In this document: one piece after another, positions 1 to 6,143 of the stretch
Layout of the letters: each line of letters opens with the position of its first letter
How positions within the stretch are numbered: the first letter of the stretch is position 1
Source: an uncultured Aquimarina sp.
Lineage (GTDB): Bacteria > Bacteroidota > Bacteroidia > Flavobacteriales > Flavobacteriaceae
Direction: 5' to 3'
DNA: 6,143 nt
Assembly (NCBI GenBank): GCA_937958735.1
Contig: CALGNG010000080.1
Span: 1 to 6,143 of the forward strand
Notes under the pieces: model-generated
The model's database searches: none
What the model saw: the letters and a program-made list of their open reading frames with translations, nothing else
Told to the model about the DNA's origin: nothing
Program-made: the position numbers and the translations under genes

Positions 1-254
1 TTTTTTTGATGTACCATATCCAAATGGGATTGCATCACTACTGTTTTACGATTCTCAAAACCTATAGTAGCAGGCTTTATTATTACCACATTCCCTACTG
101 AGTCTTGCTTAAATTCTAAATCTAAAGATTTTGCAAAATCGATCATAAAAGTAATTACCTGTTCTTCTTTTTTAGAAGGTCTAGGTACCGCGTTAAGATT
201 CGAAAAATGCTTCCAAAGGGATTTAGGTTCTAATTGTAATATATCGGTATTCAT
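1..254 (-). CDS. pepD: Aminoacyl-histidine dipeptidase PepD (M20C family), N-terminal part, cut by window edge
   Basis: Reading the minus strand from an ATG at 254-252 gives 84 full codons, open to the left edge. The protein begins MNTDILQLEPKSLWKHF and continues with NAVPRPSKKE (residues 21-30), DSVGNVVI (51-58) and QSHLDMVHQK (75-84). This matches the start of PepD-type cytosolic Xaa-His dipeptidases: a 'W..F..l..ipRpS..E' opening, then the HxD metal-ligand motif (H77, D79) of the M20 metallopeptidases. The family cleaves dipeptides such as Xaa-His, usually with zinc, for peptide turnover and nutrition. Full members are about 480-490 residues, so roughly a sixth is visible. The ATG fits the family N-terminus and follows an A-rich leader with no Shine-Dalgarno sequence, usual in Bacteroidota. 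It is divergent from the DUF3810 gene. The family call is firm; substrate range is inferred. Confidence 0.88.
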   Translation of the reverse strand, partial: MNTDILQLEPKSLWKHFSNLNAVPRPSKKEEQVITFMIDFAKSLDLEFKQDSVGNVVIIKPATIGFENRKTVVMQSHLDMVHQK

Positions 255-272
255 TTTAATCGTCTTTTTACT

Positions 273-280
273 CAAATATA
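273..280 (-). promoter_or_regulatory. Probable -7 box of the pepD promoter (Bacteroidota type)
   Basis: On the minus strand the sequence reads TATATTTG, an exact match to the TAnnTTTG -7 element recognised by the Bacteroidota primary sigma factor. It ends 18 bases before the pepD ATG, which would give a short leader of roughly a dozen bases. No clear TTG -33 element stands at the expected distance upstream, so the call rests on one box in AT-rich DNA where chance matches occur. Confidence 0.5.
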
Positions 281-326
281 AGTATTCAGCTACCTTATAA
301 ATTAGTTTTTTGATTATTTTTAAAGT

Positions 327-1397
327 ATGAATATAAAAAAATGGATTCTTCCCGTATTACTCCCAATTCAATTTTTATTAATACAACAAGCTAATTATTA
401 CTCTACTTGGATCGAAACCTATTACAGTCAAGGTATATACCCAAAAATAAGTGTGTTTTTAAGAGGCTTATTGGGGTGGATTCCTTTTTCTCTTGGCGAT
501 ATTCTAATAATATTTATTACAATAAATTTACTCGTCTTTATTTTTAAAAAAGTCTTGAAAGGAAAGGTTAGCTTTATTGAAATTAGCAGAAAAACACTTT
601 CTATAGCCTCTATAATTTATCTTTTATTTCATTTACTATGGGGGTTAAATTATTATAGGTTACCACTACATAAAGTATTAAGTATCGATCATAAATACAA
701 TACTGAAAAATTGGAACGCGTTACCTATTTACTAATAAAGAAATCTAATGAAGCCCATCAAAAATTAGAACCTAACGATACTTTAAAAATTAAAACCCCT
801 TATTCTACTCCTATTATTTTCGAAAAAACAAGCGATGCATATGTTGGATTAGAAAAGATATTCCCTAATTTAAAATACGAGCGCCGAAGTATAAAAACCA
901 CCTTATTAAGCAAAATACAACTTTATATGGGGTTTAGTGGCTACATCAATCCTTTTACTAACGAGGCGCAGGTAAACAAATATATTTTACCTTATAAAAT
1001 GCCAACTACAAGTTGCCATGAAGAGGCACACCAATTAGGATTTGCTAAAGAAAATGAAGCCAATTTTATAGGAGCAATGGCTTGTATGAATAGTAATGAT
1101 CCTTATTTTCAATACTCAGGATACACCTTTGCCTTACGCCATTGCATACACGAATTGTACCGTCAAGATTATCAAAAGTACAGTTGTGCCTTTGAGAAAA
1201 TAAATAAGGGGATTATAAAAAACTATAAAGAAACCAGCTTATTCTGGAAGGCTTATGACAATCCTCTTGAACCTTATATTAAAGAGTTTTATAGTGGCTT
1301 TTTAAAAGCTAATAATCAATCCCAAGGTATTAAAAGCTATAGCTATGTTGTTGCGTTATATGTGAATTATTTCGACAAAAAAAAAGATAGACTTTAA
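327..1397 (+). CDS. DUF3810 family membrane protein with HExxH putative zinc-protease motif
   Basis: This 356-residue protein resembles the DUF3810 family found in Bacteroidota and Firmicutes; no member is known to me with a proven function. The N-terminus is membrane-bound: hydrophobic stretches at about residues 6-20, 54-74 and 91-107, the last followed by WGLNYYR, a conserved-looking junction. The rest is soluble and probably extracytoplasmic. It carries CHEEAHQLGFAKENEANF (230-247): an HExxH zinc motif (H231, E232, H235) and a downstream acidic ENEAN segment (242-246) that could supply the third zinc ligand, as in gluzincin peptidases. Near the C-terminus SYVVALYVNYF (339-349) resembles the closing family motif. 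Metal binding and proteolysis are inferred, not shown. ATG at 327 puts the first hydrophobic segment right at the start. The gene stands alone on the plus strand, divergent from pepD and convergent with the polysaccharide genes, so no operon partner suggests its role. Confidence 0.85.
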   Translation: MNIKKWILPVLLPIQFLLIQQANYYSTWIETYYSQGIYPKISVFLRGLLGWIPFSLGDILIIFITINLLVFIFKKVLKGKVSFIEISRKTLSIASIIYLLFHLLWGLNYYRLPLHKVLSIDHKYNTEKLERVTYLLIKKSNEAHQKLEPNDTLKIKTPYSTPIIFEKTSDAYVGLEKIFPNLKYERRSIKTTLLSKIQLYMGFSGYINPFTNEAQVNKYILPYKMPTTSCHEEAHQLGFAKENEANFIGAMACMNSNDPYFQYSGYTFALRHCIHELYRQDYQKYSCAFEKINKGIIKNYKETSLFWKAYDNPLEPYIKEFYSGFLKANNQSQGIKSYSYVVALYVNYFDKKKDRL

Positions 1398-1411
1398 AGT
1401 CTATCTTTTTT
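1380..1411. terminator. Bidirectional intrinsic terminator overlapping the DUF3810 stop codon
   Basis: A perfect 32-bp palindrome: core GATAGACTTTAAAGTCTATC (1386-1405) flanked by six A on the left and six T on the right. Read from either side it gives an A-tract, a stem and a U-tract, the layout of a Rho-independent terminator working in both directions. It lies between two convergent genes: the DUF3810 gene ends at 1397 and wzc at 1432. The stem has few G-C pairs, common in AT-rich Bacteroidota, so strength is uncertain. The TAA stop (1395-1397) spans the centre of symmetry, so the last five sense codons form the left arm. Confidence 0.8.
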
Positions 1412-1431
1412 AACACTTATATTATACTAGT

Positions 1432-3822
1432 TTAACGCTTAAGTATTCTATTCCAAAAAGATCTCTTATTATCAAATCCATATCCATACCCATATCCATA
1501 TCCTATTTTATCCTCCTTAACATCGTTTAAGACTATTGCCATATTTTTAATCTTACCTTCCTCTCTAAGCGATCTAGAATAATCCAATAAACTCTTATCT
1601 GTATAACCAGCCCTAACTACAAACATCGTAATATCTGCTGTTTGACAGATAGTTAAAGTATCTGTTACTAACATTGTAGGAGCTGTATCAACAATAATAT
1701 AGTCATAATCATCCTCGGCACCACTTAACAACTCCTCTAGCCTACCATTCATTAACAACTCTGAAGGGTTGGGTGGGATTCTACCAGAAGTAACATAATC
1801 AATATCATGTCCATTTATACTTTTTGTATTTACAACATCTTCAAATCTTAAATCTTTATCAAAAAGATATTCTGACAAGCCAACATTATTCTTAGTATCT
1901 ATTAAATACCTATGCAATTGAGGGTTTCTAACATCTGCACCAACAACTAAAATTCTTTTATCTGAATCTGCTAAAGCTAACACCGTATTAAAAGAAACAA
2001 ATGTTTTCCCTTCTCCCTTAATTGTCGAAGTCACAAAAACTCGTACTGCTTTATTTTTTTCTTTTTTAGACTTGACCAAGTAATTCAAATTTGTTCTTAA
2101 AATCCTAAATGATTCACCTAGCACAGATCTATCGTTTAATGCTAATAAATCGCTTGAACCACGCTTAACACGTGCTACTTCAGCCAAAATAGGGACATCT
2201 TTTATCAGATTATTAATATCTGATTTTTCATTAATCTTAGTATCAAACAAGTCATTAACATAAATAGCTCCAAAAGGAATTAAAAATCCAAGAATTAAAG
2301 ATGCCAGCAAGATAATCTTACCCTTAGGTGCAACAGGCTCTTTAAATGTATATGCTCTATCTATAATTTTAGCAACTGGAGCTGTTACAGCCATAGAAAT
2401 AGAGGTTTCCTCTCTTTTTTTCAACAAAAACAAATATAAATTCTCTTTAATACCCTGCTGCCTTTCAATTGCTCTAAAATCTTTTTCTAATTTAGGTATC
2501 CCAATAATCTTCGAATTAATTTTACGCTGCTCCTTATCGTAGTCCTTTTTTGTAATTAAAAAATTTCTTTTTTGGTTTTCTAGTGCTTCGAATAAATTCG
2601 CTCTTTGACTTATAATATTAGCAGTCAAATCTACAGCTAATGGATTCAATTCTGTAGAGCTTTCCAATAGTCTATTTCTATCTAATACCATTCTATTAAA
2701 TTCTACAATAGAACTATTAACACTGCTATTTTGTATACCAATATTTGAAGGCAGTAATGCTGATAAGTCATTTTTATTTTTAGATAAATAATCGATCATG
2801 GAATTTGTTAAGTCCAATTGAGTTTCTATTCCTAAAATTCTCTTTTGCGAATCTCCTACCTGTTCTATAAACAACTCCGATTCTGCTTGAATATTCGAAA
2901 TTTTATTACCTTTCTTAAATGCAGATTTCTGATCTTCTACAATATCTAATTCCTTAGATATCAAAATTATCCTCTCTTCAATAAACTTGGCTGTATTTAT
3001 AGAAACTAAATTTTTATCTTCAATCGCCTCTTTATTATATTGCTCTATGAGATGATTAAGTACATCTATAGCTTTCTTTTTATTGGAGGACTTTAAAGAC
3101 ACATCTAACAAACTACTTCTTTTACTTTTAGCAATAGCCGAAATAGATTTACGAAAATATAAAGCCGAATCTTCTACAGTGGATATTAACACATTAATAT
3201 CTACAATTGGATCTTCTTGCTCAAAATTAAGACCAAAAAGTGCGCTCTTTGTAATAGTTATAATTCCTTGAGATAACACTAAAGGTTTACCAAATTCATG
3301 TTCAATTTGATCTTCTGTTTCTTCATTTATAATAACATATTTATTACTATAATTTACATCTAACAAAACTCTTAAATCATCTATTCGCTCCTCCTCCTCT
3401 AATGGCCCTATCTTTTTTTCTTCAAATTTTATTTTTATAGGTGATTTACCATAGATATCTACAACTTTTAATCCTTTCTGAGTAGTTTGGGTAATATTCA
3501 AAGATAGCTTCTGAATTACTTTTGAAATCAATGTTTTTGATTTAATAATATCAACTTCATCATCAATATCATTATTACCTCCAGAAAGACTAGATAAGTC
3601 TTCGAAAGCAGCTAGCTCAGATAAACCTCTACCTTCATCAGAATCTTTGATTAAGATAGTTGCAGTAGTATTGTATACAGACACTGTTTTTTTAAGATAA
3701 AAAACAGCCATTATTAGACATAAAAAAACTGTTACTAAAAACCATTTCCAATGTACTAAATATTTATATAATTCTTTTTGCAATGAAAAATTGTTTTCAT
3801 CATTATATTGATTATTCTCCAT
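1432..3822 (-). CDS. wzc: Wzc-like polysaccharide co-polymerase / tyrosine autokinase (BY-kinase)
   Basis: A 796-residue inner-membrane protein that controls chain length and export of capsule or exopolysaccharide. Order of parts: Wzz-type N-terminal domain with a first membrane helix at about 27-43; a long periplasmic region rich in predicted coiled coil (about 255-345 and 400-470) ending in a GNVR-like segment (about 440-480); proline-flanked second helix (about 500-522); cytoplasmic kinase. The kinase shows the ExxRxxR oligomerisation motif (E570, R573, R576), Walker A STIKGEGKTF (599-608, K606), Walker A' ILVVGADVRNP (624-634, D630) and Walker B YIIVDTAP (708-715, D712). The tail holds four tyrosines (775, 777, 779, 781) in a Gly-Tyr repeat, the likely autophosphorylation cluster. 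Membrane adaptor and kinase are fused in one chain, as in proteobacterial Wzc (E. coli 720 residues). The first Asp of the usual DxD in Walker A' is Gly628. It starts 5 bp after the wza stop, so translation is probably coupled. No cognate phosphatase gene is in the window. Confidence 0.93.
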   Translation of the reverse strand: MENNQYNDENNFSLQKELYKYLVHWKWFLVTVFLCLIMAVFYLKKTVSVYNTTATILIKDSDEGRGLSELAAFEDLSSLSGGNNDIDDEVDIIKSKTLISKVIQKLSLNITQTTQKGLKVVDIYGKSPIKIKFEEKKIGPLEEEERIDDLRVLLDVNYSNKYVIINEETEDQIEHEFGKPLVLSQGIITITKSALFGLNFEQEDPIVDINVLISTVEDSALYFRKSISAIAKSKRSSLLDVSLKSSNKKKAIDVLNHLIEQYNKEAIEDKNLVSINTAKFIEERIILISKELDIVEDQKSAFKKGNKISNIQAESELFIEQVGDSQKRILGIETQLDLTNSMIDYLSKNKNDLSALLPSNIGIQNSSVNSSIVEFNRMVLDRNRLLESSTELNPLAVDLTANIISQRANLFEALENQKRNFLITKKDYDKEQRKINSKIIGIPKLEKDFRAIERQQGIKENLYLFLLKKREETSISMAVTAPVAKIIDRAYTFKEPVAPKGKIILLASLILGFLIPFGAIYVNDLFDTKINEKSDINNLIKDVPILAEVARVKRGSSDLLALNDRSVLGESFRILRTNLNYLVKSKKEKNKAVRVFVTSTIKGEGKTFVSFNTVLALADSDKRILVVGADVRNPQLHRYLIDTKNNVGLSEYLFDKDLRFEDVVNTKSINGHDIDYVTSGRIPPNPSELLMNGRLEELLSGAEDDYDYIIVDTAPTMLVTDTLTICQTADITMFVVRAGYTDKSLLDYSRSLREEGKIKNMAIVLNDVKEDKIGYGYGYGYGFDNKRSFWNRILKR
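1480..1503 (-). repeat. Four tandem GGNTAT hexamers coding the Gly-Tyr tail of Wzc
   Basis: On the minus strand this stretch is four successive GGNTAT units (three GGATAT, one GGGTAT), coding residues 774-781 as GYGYGYGY; the next codon is GGA, so the Gly-Tyr pattern closes with Gly782. Because each unit is 6 bp, gain or loss of a unit would keep the reading frame and change the number of tyrosines. Tyrosine-rich tails are normal for this kinase family; length variation is a hypothesis. Confidence 0.85.
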
Positions 3823-3827
3823 GAAAA

Positions 3828-4592
3828 TTAGCGCGTAAAAATTGAGATTACTGAAATAATTAAACCTGCCAAAGAAACAAAAACAGATGTATTTCTATTA
3901 AATGCAGAGGATTGTATTTGAGCCTTATTAGGTGATACCATTACGACATCGTTTTGCTTCAAATAATAAAATGGAGAACTTAACAAATTACTTGATGTAA
4001 AATCCAATTTATTATATGTTTTTTTACCATCATTTTCTCTTATTACTAAAACATTTTTTCTTTTACCGAACACTGTCATATCTCCCGCTCTACTTATTGC
4101 CTCTAAAATAGTAATACGTTCGTCATCTACATCAAATCTACCTGGTCTTCTAACTTCTCCTAAAACAGATACTTTAAAATTAACCACTCTCAAATTAACA
4201 ATAGGAGTTTTAATATATTTTCTCAAAGATTCTTTAATATATTCTATAGCTTCTGTAGTCGTTTTTCCTAATAGATTTATTTCTCCTAATACTGGAAATT
4301 GTATATTCCCATCATTGTTAACCAAATAATTTTGTAATCGTTGTTGTGAACTTGCGGATGTAATATCACTATTAATGGTTGATATTGCTGGCAAATTAAA
4401 TGGTGCTGCCGATTTCCTATCTACAGATGATACATTTATTGATAACATATCATATTTTTGAATTCTTATTTCATTTTTCGAAACATCTAATTCTGAGTTA
4501 TAATCTTCAATATCTTGAAAATATAAAATATCTTTTTTTGAAGCACAAGACATTAGAAATAATGAAATAATTAATATAAATTTCCTATTCAT
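3828..4592 (-). CDS. wza: Wza-like polysaccharide export lipoprotein (Poly_export + SLBB)
   Basis: A 254-residue outer-membrane export protein. It begins with a lipoprotein signal peptide, MNRKFILIISLFLMSC, with a lipobox LMSC and lipidated Cys16. Next comes the polysaccharide export domain (about 42-138), with the family pattern IQKYDMLSINV (44-54) and VNNDGNIQFPVLGEI (91-105). An SLBB-type segment follows from VSVLGEVRRPGRFDV (141-155) to about 220, including ITILEAISRAGD (160-171). The C-terminus is a hydrophobic helix (about 235-252). The protein is much shorter than E. coli Wza (379 residues), leaving room for only one SLBB repeat, which is common in Bacteroidota. By analogy it forms an oligomeric channel through which the polymer leaves, docked on Wzc encoded just downstream. 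It follows the WecA-like gene by 41 bp with no terminator or -7 box between. The ATG is fixed by the signal peptide. Confidence 0.9.
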   Translation of the reverse strand: MNRKFILIISLFLMSCASKKDILYFQDIEDYNSELDVSKNEIRIQKYDMLSINVSSVDRKSAAPFNLPAISTINSDITSASSQQRLQNYLVNNDGNIQFPVLGEINLLGKTTTEAIEYIKESLRKYIKTPIVNLRVVNFKVSVLGEVRRPGRFDVDDERITILEAISRAGDMTVFGKRKNVLVIRENDGKKTYNKLDFTSSNLLSSPFYYLKQNDVVMVSPNKAQIQSSAFNRNTSVFVSLAGLIISVISIFTR

Positions 4593-4633
4593 GAAATTAT
4601 TTTTGAGTGTAAGTTATTATAATTTGTGTTTTA

Positions 4634-5794
4634 TTAATGGTGTCTCCTATATAATTTCTTAGGATCAAAGAGTTTTTTATCCTTCATAAATTGTTTCACT
4701 TTATAGCCTAAGATATAATGAAAAAACAAACAATATAATACAATTACAAGAATCATAACTAATTCGTTAACATTAAAACTATACATTATCCCAAATAAAA
4801 CAACAGCTACGAATTCAAAAGCTACAATTATCCCAACAATTTCTCTATGATCAAATCCTAATCTCTTAAGGAGCAAATGAATATGTTTTTTATCTGGTAA
4901 AAAAGGGGATTTCCTATTCCTAAGTCTTACTACGAAAATTCTTGTGAAATCAAAAAATGGATATAAAAATATAACTAAGAAAAAAACAACCGATTTATCT
5001 ATTTTTGATATATTATTAGGCAACAACATCTCGTTTGAATTTAAAAACAAGAAAATCATAGAAATACAAAAGAAGCCAATAATTAAAGATCCGGTATCTC
5101 CCATAAAAATTTTAGCTGGCGACCAATTATAATATAAAAAACCTAAAATAGCACCTACCATTGCTGCACATAAAAAGCAGTAATCCCAGTATAAATTAAC
5201 TCCAAACCAAACACTTAAAAAAACCAATAACAAAGCCGCTAATGTACCTGCTAAACCATCTATCCCATCTATTAAATTATAGGCATTAGTTACTCCAACT
5301 ATAATAATAACAGACATAAAAAATGCAAGCCATTCTGGAAAACTTTCAATCAAAAAAAACGAGTTCAATGAATATAATGAAGTGACTTTGATACCTGACA
5401 TGCCTACTAAAAGTGATGCCGTAAACAATTGTATTATCATTTTATGCATCGATTTCATTGGAACCATATCATCCCGCAATCCCATAAAAAAAAGTATAAA
5501 AATAGAAGCAAATAAAAACTTTAGTTTATGAAAAGCCATTAAGTCAATAAACAGTAACGACACTATAAAAAAAGCAAAAAAAATAGCTGCTCCGCCCATA
5601 GAAGGTGTTAAGTTCTTATGCAATTTCCTGCCTCCAGGAGCATCATATAAATCCTTTTCTACGAATATTCGTATTGTTTGTGGAATAGCTATTAGCGTTA
5701 AGACAATAGATACCAAAACAACAGATACTAAAATAAAAAATTGTATTTCCAAAATACTTAAATTAGGCGCAAATATAAAATTCTTAAGCAACAA
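4634..5794 (-). CDS. WecA/TagO-like undecaprenyl-phosphate sugar-1-phosphate transferase (MraY family)
   Basis: A 386-residue polytopic enzyme with about ten or eleven hydrophobic helices, close to the usual family length (E. coli WecA 367). It moves a sugar-1-phosphate, typically GlcNAc-1-P, from a UDP-sugar to undecaprenyl phosphate, the first step of building O-antigen, capsule or teichoic-acid units. Family motifs seen in order: HKNLTPSMGG (59-68), the metal-binding DD pair in GLRDDMVP (D108, D109), NAYNLIDGIDGLAG (170-183), FMGDTGS (230-236) and the cytoplasmic HIH loop KKHIHLLLKRLG (302-313). The HIH loop and lack of the MurNAc-pentapeptide features favour WecA/TagO over MraY; the exact sugar cannot be read from sequence. 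The start is doubtful: the earliest usual start in frame is TTG at 5794-5792, with another TTG next to it, no in-frame ATG until residue 67, and an in-frame stop at 5833-5831. The 5' end may differ by a few codons. Confidence 0.9.
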   Translation of the reverse strand: MLLKNFIFAPNLSILEIQFFILVSVVLVSIVLTLIAIPQTIRIFVEKDLYDAPGGRKLHKNLTPSMGGAAIFFAFFIVSLLFIDLMAFHKLKFLFASIFILFFMGLRDDMVPMKSMHKMIIQLFTASLLVGMSGIKVTSLYSLNSFFLIESFPEWLAFFMSVIIIVGVTNAYNLIDGIDGLAGTLAALLLVFLSVWFGVNLYWDYCFLCAAMVGAILGFLYYNWSPAKIFMGDTGSLIIGFFCISMIFLFLNSNEMLLPNNISKIDKSVVFFLVIFLYPFFDFTRIFVVRLRNRKSPFLPDKKHIHLLLKRLGFDHREIVGIIVAFEFVAVVLFGIMYSFNVNELVMILVIVLYCLFFHYILGYKVKQFMKDKKLFDPKKLYRRHH

Positions 5795-5863
5795 AACATC
5801 AAAAAAATAAATTATTATCCATGCATCTAACTATTATTTAGTTTTTTAAAGTATTATCATCTT

Positions 5864-6143
5864 TTAAATCTCTAAAGAGTTACTCTCTGTTCTTTTACTA
5901 AAAGCTGTTTTTATAAAAAAATAAAATAAAAAAGGATAAATCATTATTCTCATTCTATTTCCTAAACCAAGATTATATAAATATAATCCAAACATAAAAA
6001 TCATTTGGAGGCTACATAATAAAGAGAAAAGTACATCATTATTCAATTTTATATTATCTCTTTTATTTTTAAAAAACCTTATTATTAAGTAAACTAAAAC
6101 CACCAAATAATACAGGTTTTCTATAGAAACCAAAAACTGAAAT
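5864..6143 (-). CDS. C-terminal end of a multi-spanning membrane protein, possibly Wzy-like polymerase (partial)
   Basis: The frame is open from the right edge to a TAA at 5866-5864, giving 92 visible codons plus one edge base. Counting from the first visible codon, hydrophobic helices lie at about 8-24, 36-56 and 66-79, followed by a short polar tail (SKRTESNSLEI). The sequence LGLGNRMRIMIYPFLFYF (57-74), a basic loop before a Pro-containing last helix, resembles the C-terminal end of O-antigen/exopolysaccharide polymerases, where a similar 'R.R...P.l' pattern occurs. That likeness is weak; a flippase or another polytopic protein is possible. Its position, 69 bp upstream of the WecA-like gene on the same strand, supports a role in the same polysaccharide pathway. 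A TTG at 6133-6131 could be read as a start, but the frame stays open beyond it and a stand-alone 89-residue protein is less likely than a truncated longer one. Confidence 0.6.
   Translation of the reverse strand, partial: FQFLVSIENLYYLVVLVYLIIRFFKNKRDNIKLNNDVLFSLLCSLQMIFMFGLYLYNLGLGNRMRIMIYPFLFYFFIKTAFSKRTESNSLEI

Noticed and set aside
303..312. Possible -7 promoter box TAGTTTTTTG upstream of the DUF3810 gene
   Set aside because: The spacing between TA and TTTG is two bases too long for TAnnTTTG and there is no -33 element; T-runs like this are expected by chance here.
3083..3271. 62-codon plus-strand open frame
   Set aside because: It lies wholly inside wzc on the opposite strand, has no recognisable domain, and wzc coding there is well supported.
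4944..5132. 62-codon plus-strand open frame
   Set aside because: It is antisense to the conserved core of the WecA-like gene, including the MGDTGS region, is lysine/isoleucine-rich from AT bias, and shows no domain.
5800..5809. Possible internal promoter (minus strand TATTTTTTTG) before the WecA-like gene
   Set aside because: Also two bases longer than TAnnTTTG, with no supporting -33 box; the short gap fits read-through from upstream.
5827..5843. Weak hairpin AACTA / TAGTT with a 5-base loop between the two right-hand genes
   Set aside because: Only five mostly A-T pairs and no T-tract directly after it, so neither a terminator nor a stable structure.
5864..6133. Complete 89-residue protein starting at TTG 6133
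   Set aside because: The frame remains open to the window edge beyond that TTG, and the hydrophobic profile looks like the tail of a longer polytopic protein.
1..6143. CRISPR arrays, tRNA/rRNA genes, insertion sequences, toxin-antitoxin or defence genes
   Set aside because: No spaced direct repeats, RNA-gene signatures, transposase motifs or terminal inverted repeats were seen; nearly all bases are covered by housekeeping or polysaccharide genes, and no gap exceeds 72 bp.

Overview
The window looks like chromosomal DNA from a member of the Bacteroidota, most likely Flavobacteriia. It is strongly AT-rich and has no clear Shine-Dalgarno sequences. One upstream region carries a TAnnTTTG-type -7 box, the form used by the Bacteroidota primary sigma factor. 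The proteins fit as well: a DUF3810 protein, an M20-type PepD dipeptidase, and a Wzc-type tyrosine kinase with a Gly-Tyr repeat tail. The assignment rests on protein style and motifs; no search was run.

Layout. Positions 1-254 (minus) hold the N-terminal part of an aminoacyl-histidine dipeptidase (PepD) that runs off the left edge. A 72-bp divergent spacer with a likely pepD promoter follows. A plus-strand gene at 327-1397 encodes a membrane-anchored DUF3810 protein with an HEEAH zinc-protease-like motif. Its stop codon sits at the centre of a perfect 32-bp palindrome (1380-1411), which probably acts as a two-way terminator between convergent genes.

From 1432 to the right edge all genes are on the minus strand and form the 3' end of a capsule/exopolysaccharide or O-antigen operon. 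In order of transcription they are: the C-terminal end of a multi-spanning membrane protein, possibly Wzy-like (5864-6143); a WecA/TagO-like polyprenyl-phosphate sugar-1-phosphate transferase (4634-5794); a Wza-like outer-membrane export lipoprotein (3828-4592); and a Wzc-like co-polymerase/tyrosine autokinase (1432-3822). Gaps are 69, 41 and 5 bp, with no terminator or convincing promoter between them, so co-transcription is likely. The operon promoter, the glycosyltransferases, the flippase and any Wzc phosphatase would lie beyond position 6143.

Working model (established for Wzx/Wzy-type systems, inferred here): the WecA-like enzyme loads the first sugar phosphate onto undecaprenyl phosphate, a polymerase extends the repeat units, Wzc controls chain length through cycles of tyrosine phosphorylation, and Wza forms the outer-membrane exit. 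I see no new defence or mobile system. The points most worth a second look are the uncharacterised DUF3810 putative protease, the Gly for Asp in the Wzc Walker A' motif, the in-frame hexamer repeat coding for the tyrosine tail, the terminator centred on a stop codon, and the missing ATG start of the WecA-like gene.
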